Shown in pieces: positions 19,107-23,810 of a DNA stretch of 23,810 nt. This stretch comes from Chara braunii (Eukaryota; Streptophyta; Charophyceae; Charales; Characeae), in the NCBI GenBank assembly GCA_003427395.1, contig BFEA01000148.1, forward strand, positions 1,487,149 to 1,510,958. Reading direction: 5' to 3'. Positions within the stretch are counted from its first letter, which is position 1. Every line of letters begins with the position of its first letter. Below the pieces are notes generated by a model, which saw only the letters and a program-made list of their open reading frames with translations, ran no database searches and was not told the DNA's origin. The position numbers and the translations under genes were made by a program.

Positions 19107-19260
19107 CTACAGGTGGGAGAACTTGTTATAGTCAAACACCCAGCAAATCAGATAGTCCGATAGCCAAATAGCTAAATAGACAGCTAGTTCGACATAGCGA
19201 CACCCATCCAATCAAAAAGCTGCATAGCCAAATAGATAGCAAGGTAGCCATGGCAACAGC
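19100..19260. repeat. Degenerate TAGCCAAATAG repeats
   Basis: ATAGCCAAATAGCTAAATAG at about 19160 and ATAGCCAAATAGATAG at about 19227 are set among further TAGC/ATAG words. It is a weak, eroded array. Confidence 0.45.
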
Positions 19261-19384
19261 CAGACAGATTAATGATGCAATCAATAGCCGGAAAAAGACG
19301 GGCTAATTTTTCAAACAGGGGCACTTGCAAGTTTTTGTTGTCACTGGTCGGCTTGAGAGAACGCTAATTGATCGCCCTTTCGTT

Positions 19385-19651
19385 TCATGTCCTTTCACGT
19401 CCTTGCTCTTCATCGTGTTGCTTGCCTTGAGGAGATGCAGTGCGCAGAGGTCGCACCTGCGATTCTGGCGCTATGCCTCCTCTTGGCTTTGACGTCTTTG
19501 CGGATGAGCTCCCGGAAAAGGGGTCTGGTATCGCCTTCAGAGTCAAAGCCATGCAGATTAGAAGCAGGCCAGTCATGTGCTGCTCTGTGAATGGCTTCGC
19601 AAAAATAATATACGACAGCAGGACTGTGAATGCTTTTCTTGTCGTCGTCAC
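19385..19651 (-). CDS. UTR2/SLC35B-like nucleotide-sugar transporter, last coding exon
   Basis: The exon starts after a TTGGATTCCAG acceptor and reads [20 protein letters not shown], then [20 protein letters not shown], then a hydrophilic Lys/Arg/Ser-rich tail of about 45 residues to the stop at 19385 (88 residues in this exon). The TT.RK..T.LLSY.IF.KP..EQH..GLLLI pattern is the C-terminal part of plant UDP-galactose/UDP-glucose transporter-like proteins of the UTR2/SLC35B group. These are multi-pass carriers in the ER or Golgi membrane that exchange nucleotide sugars for nucleotide monophosphates. It joins in phase 0 to the exon ending at 21474. Substrate cannot be told from this part. Confidence 0.82.
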   Translation of the reverse strand: MTTTRKAFTVLLSYIIFAKPFTEQHMTGLLLICMALTLKAIPDPFSGSSSAKTSKPRGGIAPESQVRPLRTASPQGKQHDEEQGRERT

Positions 19652-19779
19652 CTGGAATCCAAGGAAGCGAGGCATGGGACAAAAGGGTTAGCAACTTAGC
19701 AAGCATCCCCACAAAAGCTCATGAAAACCCGAAAGGACCAACAAAAGGGCTTTCCATGAAAAGAAAAGAAAAAGCAGTC

Positions 19780-20510
19780 CTCCCCCTCCTCTTCCCGGTC
19801 ATCGCCCTCTCTTCGTCCTCCACCTCCTCCTCCTCCTCCTATGCGTTTTCCTCCTCCAGCTCCCTCTCCTCTTGCCTGTCGTGCTGCCGTTCTGGCCCCT
19901 CCTCCTCCCACTCCCGCTCCTCTTCCCCGTCCTCCTGTTGCCGTTTGCTCTTCCCCCGCTCCCGATCCTCCTCTTCCTCCTCTCCCACTCCTCCTCTACT
20001 CCTCGCCCTCCCTCTTTGCTCTGGTCCGCTCTCCCCTCCGTCCTCCTCTGCCTCCTCTTCCTCCTCCACCTCCTTCGCTTCCTCCGCTTCTTCACCCCGT
20101 CCTCTTCTTCATCCTCCTCCTCCTCTTGCTCCCGCTCCTTTTGCCAGTCCTCCTGCTGCCATTCCCGATCCTCCTCCCGCGAGCACTCCTCCCGCCACTC
20201 CCTCTCCTCCTCCCGCTTAATCGCCTTCCATCACAAACCCAGATTCTGGTGCTCATCTCGTGCCTTTCCTCCTCTTTCGCGTCTTGCTCCTCGTTAGGAA
20301 AACAGGTCATTCTTTAACCGCTCTCTCTCTCTTTCTGTGCCCCCTCTTCCCACAGCCCCCTCTCCTGCTCCTCCCTCTGCTCCTCCCCCCGTTCACTGGC
20401 CTCGTCCTCTCGCTCTTCACACTGCCCCCACTCCTCCCGTTCTTTCTTCCCTATCTTCCTGCTCCTGCTCCTCCTCCTCCTCCTCATCCCGTTCTTCCTA
20501 AATCTGGCGA
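19780..20510. repeat. 0.7 kb CT/TCC-rich homopyrimidine tract
   Basis: The plus strand is nearly all C and T, built from TCC, CTCC and TTCC words, and the minus strand is the purine complement. Long frames in most phases (for example 19630-20220 and 19841-20317 on plus) encode Ser/Pro/Leu monotony and are composition artefacts. In the transcript of the transporter the tract would be purine-rich intron RNA. Confidence 0.9.
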
Positions 20511-20565
20511 AGCGATTGCCAATCATTCGTTCAGAAATTAACCACAAATACGGTACATACTACAC

Positions 20566-20711
20566 AGATCATAAACACAGAGTTGTCCTCCAAGACATCC
20601 GTTAAAATTGAACGATACAGAGAAGATTAGCATGGCCCCTGCGCACAGATGAAACTCCAAAATCGAGAGGGAAAAAAAAGAAAGTTGAAAACAAAAAGAT
20701 CGTAAACACAG
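20566..20711 (+). mobile_element. U6 retropseudogene insertion with 15-bp TSDs
   Basis: AGATCATAAACACAG (20566-20580) and AGATCGTAAACACAG (20697-20711) flank the U6-like body and its A-rich tail, matching at 14 of 15 positions. A body, A-rich tail and matching flanks of this length are the signature of LINE-machinery retrotransposition. Confidence 0.88.
20581..20670 (+). ncRNA. U6 spliceosomal snRNA-like sequence (retropseudogene)
   Basis: U6 is the catalytic-centre RNA of the spliceosome. The sequence keeps GACATCCGTTAAAATTG, the ACAGAGA box (20617-20623), the AGC triad (20629-20631), CATGGCCCCTGCGCA and a 3' AAATCGAGA. The CATCCG.TAAAATTG start and AATCGAGA end are plant-type rather than vertebrate-type. 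Differences (one G missing after AAAATTG; the GGATGACACGCA segment altered to AGATGAAACTCC), the absence of a TTTT terminator, an A-rich tail and flanking duplications make it a processed retrocopy rather than a working gene. No plant USE element or properly placed TATA box was seen upstream. Confidence 0.88.
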
Positions 20712-21066
20712 CAAACAACAACAACAGCTGTCTCATTCAGGGCATACTCACACGGGGACTTTTTCGACTAATAAGCATCTGGACTAGATTGCGGTCAGAT
20801 GCATCTATGCCCAGCCGCATTTGGGGTCAGATACATGTAGGGAAGTGCTATTGTGAGTATGCCCTCGGATTCAAAAAGACGAATTCGATACACTGATCCC
20901 ACAAAGCGACTACCATCACCACCACTCAGCACGCAAATAGATAAATAGATGGGGAAGTAGCCAGTATTGTCATGCATAATTGTGGCGGCCCACCTTCCGG
21001 CTGAAGAGGCACTGACCTATCATACTCCGATCAAACTCGGTAAACATTTTCTGCGACATGTAAAAA

Positions 21067-21292
21067 GGGACGCTGGGCCCGCTTCCCAGCAGGTGTAGGC
21101 TCCCCACCAATAGACGGAGCCGCCCCCAGAGAGCTTGAGAAAAGGCCCTGAAGCAGCTTGAGTCACCTCAAGCTGCTTCAGGGGGCTTTTCTCAGCCCCC
21201 CGCCCCCCCCCCCCCCCCCCCCCTTCCCCCCCCCTTCCCCCCCCCCACCCCCCCCCTCCCCCCAAAAAAGAAAAAAAAAAGAAAAAAAAAAA
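21067..21292 (+). repeat. LINE-tail repeat, copy C, with C and A tracts
   Basis: The 55-bp motif (GGGACGCTGGGCCCG ... TAGACGGAGCC, 21067-21121) is followed by a long hairpin, a C-rich tract (about 21197-21263) and an A-rich tail with G interruptions (21264-21292). It lies in the transporter intron, antisense to that gene. It appears to be a 5'-truncated retroposon 3' end related to copies A and B. Confidence 0.75.
21135..21195. repeat. Long inverted repeat, 28-bp arms, 4-nt loop
   Basis: An arm from TTGAGAAAAGGCCC to TGAAGCAGCTTGAG is mirrored, across a TCAC loop, by CTCAAGCTGCTTCA then GGGGGCTTTTCTCAG. Pairing is almost perfect, with one small imperfection at the GGCCC/GGGGGC step. It could form a stable RNA hairpin or a DNA cruciform. 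Confidence 0.9.
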
Positions 21293-21296
21293 GACA

Positions 21297-21473
21297 GATT
21301 TCCATTTACAATGGTGATTGTATCGACAAGAAGTCGTGAAGACAGATTTCCATTTACCATGGTGATTTGAATCGACAAGTCGTAAACACCGATTTCCATT
21401 TACCATTATGAAAATGATTGAACCATGGTGATTGTATCGATAAGTCGTGAAGAAAGAAAAGATTTCCATTTAC
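21297..21473. repeat. Minisatellite containing the 5' splice site
   Basis: GATTTCCATTTAC occurs at 21297, 21345, 21391 and 21461, interleaved with ATGGTGATTGTATCGACAAG and AGTCGTGAAG blocks. On the minus strand each copy reads GTAAATGGAAATC. The copy at 21461-21473 is the transporter's splice donor, and copies 2 and 3 also carry ATG|GTAAATGG. Confidence 0.88.
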
Positions 21474-21655
21474 CATGTAGGTTGCAGCAGCGCCGAAGAG
21501 TGCAACGAGCGAAAGGACTGCCATTTGCGAAATGTAGGCAATCATCGAACTCCCAATCATCAAGACGTACACATGAGGTTTCTGCACATACAGCAGCATG
21601 AAATCACCGAGGTCCAGAGAATTAGTGGGACAAGAGATCAGGTGACACTTCTCTA
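21474..21655 (-). CDS. UTR2/SLC35B-like nucleotide-sugar transporter, penultimate exon
   Basis: The open frame reads LDLGDFMLLYVQKPHVYVLM followed by IGSSMIAYISQMAVLSLVALF and GAAATYM at the donor (21474). The pattern .KHP.VY.........IGQ.SVLSLIALFGA.T is a hallmark of the penultimate part of plant UTR2-type transporters and contains one or two membrane spans. The upstream limit is uncertain: an AG at 21656-21657 (ATTCAG) is possible, giving 182 bp, but it has a poor pyrimidine tract. The remaining N-terminal two thirds of the protein were not found in the window and probably lie to the right, beyond long introns. Confidence 0.78.
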
Positions 21656-21696
21656 CTGAATCTTTCTAACGCAAGCTCCAGGGAATAAGGGTAGGT

Positions 21697-22251
21697 TCAG
21701 GCAATCAGAGTCACTGGACCAAATACGTCTGGCAGAGCAATGGGCCCATGATGGGCCCAGGCGCACATACCTAGAGAAGCCAGGCGTGTCGGTGCTGTGC
21801 TGTTGTAAGCAGACGGGCAGTGTGCGTGACACTCCTGCCAGTCCGGGCCAACTTTTCGGCTTGTCCTTTTGAGAGATTGTTCAATCCACGTGCGGTCACA
21901 TTTTTGATCCGTGTGATGACTCGTCCAAACATGGACTAAAACACACGGCTGATTTCTGAGTTTTGCCCATATACTGAATGCCTTGTTGAGTTTCCCGCCT
22001 GCTACTAAGTCTGTGTGTGCACGCTTGCTGGACTGCATGTCTGTCTGAGTGCTGGTTGGCTTGAGTGAGTGTGTGGCCCCCGAAGGCACTTGTTCGTTCA
22101 TTGGGCCCTCAGGGCCGGTAGTTACCTGTGGCTGTGACATTGAGGGATTGCAGCGGGAAAAACACTCAAGTAGCGGGTAGGCCAGTACCGCACCTTGAAG
22201 AGGTAGATGTGCGGGTACTGGAGGCCGAGCAGAAGAAGACAAAAGTGGCAT
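21697..22251 (-). other. Open minus-strand stretch, probably non-coding
   Basis: A 184-codon frame is open here, but its composition is unremarkable (His/Ser/Pro/Thr-rich), it contains a donor-like CACAG|GTAACT and an acceptor-like CTCTTCAAG, and it matches no family I know. It sits upstream of the transporter exon on the same strand and may simply be intron. Confidence 0.35.
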
Positions 22252-22281
22252 TTTTAGAGGCCCAGTAGTTGTAGGTTAGGT

Positions 22282-22765
22282 CTAGGCGAATACCAGTCCA
22301 ACCAGTCTGGGTCTAGGGCCTGTACGGGCAATATCAGAGTCTGCAATGATGTTTCCCTCCGAAACGTAGGAGGTACCGGTTGCTTGGAAGGCCAGCGGCC
22401 TGGAAGTCACCGCCCGAAGAGGCAAGCAGGCCGCTATATCTCCCAGCCGGGCGAAGAGCCCAGCCTCTTTCTCGGTGTGCAATTTTGGCGACACACTGGT
22501 TGAAGCATCGGTTGGAGCAGCGCTATCCAGGAGCAGCGCTGCTGGGGGAAGGAGAAGGACACGGAGGAGGAAGAAGGACAGGAAGGGGGAGGAGCGCCAG
22601 GGGTACTTACCTGGCTATGGTGGCAGCCATCTTCATCACCTTGGTGGGCACTGCAGCAGGGAGTCCCCAGCTGGGGAGAGCTACACCAAGAAGCTTTGAG
22701 GCAGGGTCAGGCATGGCTGCCTGAGCTAGAGCAGCCATAGCTGCTTTGGGTTGTCCTTTGGGCAT
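22282..22765 (-). CDS. Possible two-exon gene, unknown function
   Basis: On the minus strand, an open segment (MPKGQPKAAMAALAQAAMPD onward from ATG 22765) ends at a strong donor GCCAG|GTAAGT (22611/22610). An acceptor GGATAG at 22523-22524 restores the frame: SAAPTDASTSVSPKLHTEKE, then GLFARLGDIAACLPLR, then a stop at 22282. The intron is 88 bp and the product about 131 residues. The exon also extends upstream to an acceptor after a CT-rich tract at 22801. The N-terminal half is rich in Ala, Pro and Lys and poor in acidic residues, like an organelle transit peptide. A better-looking acceptor (CCCCCAG, about 22542) would introduce a stop. The family is not recognised. It could be chance. Confidence 0.33.
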
Positions 22766-22800
22766 CTGGGCAAGGCCTAGTAGTCCTCCATAGCCTCGGC

Positions 22801-23069
22801 CTATGATGATGAAGGGAGGAAGAGGCGGCCATGGCTATGGTGGATGTTACATACTTCAATGAGTATGGGCAGAACCAAAGATCAACCAATGTAAGATGAG
22901 CATATATGCAGCGGAAGTCTGATAAACGGACTGACTCACATAGACTGACTCACACAGATATCACTCCACACACATACAATCGTGAGATGGTGGGGTCTGG
23001 GCCACGCATAGACGATGCCCAGACCTCGTACACACATACACAGATGAGAGGTGGGAGGAGAGACGAAGG
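22801..23069. other. No gene supported; short inverted repeat
   Basis: A 9-bp inverted repeat GGTCTGGGC / GCCCAGACC (22994-23002 and 23017-23025) with a 14-nt loop, plus CACACA and GACTGACTCACA words. No supported reading frame. Confidence 0.5.
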
Positions 23070-23215
23070 AGGTGGGAGATATAGGTAGCACCAGATGTCA
23101 CCGAGATAGAAACCAGTAGGTCACCGATATGGTAATCCAAAATGTCATCGAACAAGATCAAATGTCGCGGACAATAAGTCACCAACGTCGGAGATACAGA
23201 GTCCTAATGTAACCG
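23070..23215. repeat. Degenerate GTCACCGA repeats
   Basis: GTCACCGAGATAG, GTCACCGATATGG, GTCATCGAACAAG, GTCGCGGACAATA and GTCACCAACGTCGG recur at irregular 15-30 bp spacing, suggesting an eroded minisatellite. No gene was recognised. Confidence 0.5.
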
Positions 23216-23345
23216 GTGTCCAATCTGTGATGCAGCCGAGTATCATCCCCAACAATCTCCAAGTCTCGAATCCGGTAAGTACCACAGCCTCTTACCACCG
23301 AAGTCCAACTCTGATCTCTGTCCAACTAGTATAAGTCTCCAGTCT

Positions 23346-23349
23346 GAAG

Positions 23350-23380
<31 letters not shown>

Positions 23381-23440
23381 CTGGAGAAGAAGAAGAGGAA
23401 GAAGGGAGTCGAGGAGGAGAGAGAGAGAGAGGGGACTGGC
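23346..23440. repeat. (AAG)n microsatellite and purine-rich flank
   Basis: An uninterrupted AAG run of about 11 units (23347-23379) is followed by GGAGAAGAAGAAGAGG and a (GA)n stretch (23417-23432). Confidence 0.93.
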
Positions 23441-23620
23441 GACGGGAGGGAGGAGAGAGCCCCCTGTCTCCCGATACCTCAGGCGGCTATGGCCGCCGAT
23501 GTGCCCAGTCACCGCTGCTGCTGCCGCTGCTCCTCTGGCTCCTGCGCTAAGAATAGCGCCAGCGCTGTCGCGCCGTACCATACCGCACCGCTAGAGTGCC
23601 GGTGGGTCGATGCCTCGAAG

Positions 23621-23783
23621 TGAGGCCGGACCAGTACTAAGTACTGGTTCGAAGAGGACCGGCCTCAATGCTGCGAGGCCTTGGTTGGGGCTGAACCGTC
23701 CAGATCGACGATTCAGGTCCAACCGGAGAGCGGCAGCCTCAAAGGCGCCGCCAGGCCCAAAATGAAATGTCGTTTGGGCCTGG
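23621..23783. repeat. Two strong hairpins at the right edge
   Basis: First: TGAGGCCGG (23621-23629) pairs with CCGGCCTCA (23659-23667), enclosing ACCAGTAC / GTACTGGT around a TAA loop with a 10-nt bulge. Second: CCAGGCCCAAA (23751-23761) pairs with TTTGGGCCTGG (23773-23783) around an 11-nt loop. The sequence is GC-rich and may belong to a repeat running out of the window. A 69-codon minus frame over it is unsupported. Confidence 0.8.
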
Positions 23784-23810
23784 TCCGTAATCTGGTCCAA
23801 GTCGTGGCCT

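Larger units (their letters stand above)
19652..21473 (-). other. Transporter intron, 1,822 bp, GT-AG
   Basis: The donor ATG|GTAAAT is at 21474/21473 and the acceptor CAG|GTGACG at 19652/19651. Splicing joins GAAATYM to VTTTRKA, giving an uninterrupted family alignment. The intron carries a homopyrimidine tract, a U6 retropseudogene, a LINE-tail repeat with a hairpin, C/A homopolymers and a donor-containing minisatellite. Confidence 0.8.

Noticed and set aside
19630-20317. Long Ser/Pro/Leu-rich frames of 141-196 codons
   Set aside because: The homopyrimidine tract lacks stop codons by composition alone, and most frames on both strands are open together.
20581-20670. Functional U6 snRNA gene
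   Set aside because: There is no T-run terminator, no recognisable plant pol III upstream elements, altered 3' segments, an A-rich tail and flanking TSDs.
23640-23660. GGTTCGA word as a tRNA gene
   Set aside because: It belongs to the inverted repeat, and there is no acceptor stem or anticodon arm around it.

Overview
The window looks like nuclear, non-genic DNA from a green-lineage eukaryote. A streptophyte, possibly a charophyte alga, fits best, but this is inference and species cannot be fixed from the sequence alone. The clues are decayed LTR and non-LTR retrotransposons with plant-type domains (a chromodomain-like integrase tail and a zf-RVT LINE C-terminus), a U6 snRNA-like sequence with plant-type 5' and 3' ends, many microsatellites and minisatellites, and exons of a plant UTR2-like nucleotide-sugar transporter joined by a GT-AG intron. 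There are no operons, no CRISPR array and no prokaryotic genes.

Layout, left to right. Positions 1-2685 hold no gene I can support, only several small tandem repeats and a (CT)n tract. Positions 2686 to about 10888 are a degenerate Ty3/gypsy element. Related repeats of about 370 bp lie at each end, and between them are gag, protease, RT, RNase H, integrase and a chromodomain-like tail, in canonical order. Stops and frameshifts break it throughout, a 1 kb insertion splits gag, and the protease region is tandemly duplicated. From about 11077 to 17078 is a decayed LINE with ORF1-like remnants, AP endonuclease, RT, zf-RVT domain, a 3' UTR and a poly-A tract. A near-complete Nextera mate-pair junction adapter sits in its 3' UTR at 16966-17002, so the assembly there is suspect.

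Positions 17079-19380 are mostly simple and degenerate repeats, with one possible exon on the minus strand. Positions 19385-21655 (minus strand) carry the last two coding exons of a transporter resembling plant UTR2 / SLC35B, separated by a 1,822-bp intron. That intron contains a 0.7 kb homopyrimidine tract, a U6 snRNA retropseudogene with 15-bp target-site duplications, a third copy of the LINE-tail repeat carrying a long hairpin and C/A tracts, and a minisatellite that repeats the intron's own 5' splice site. Positions 22282-22800 (minus) may be a small two-exon gene of unknown function. The right end holds an AAG microsatellite and strong inverted repeats.

Functionally, the only host gene recognised with confidence is the transporter, and only its C-terminal part. 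No complete intact gene is visible, and I found no convincing new biological system. The items most worth a second look are the adapter junction, the U6 retrocopy, the splice-donor minisatellite and the shared LINE-tail repeat.
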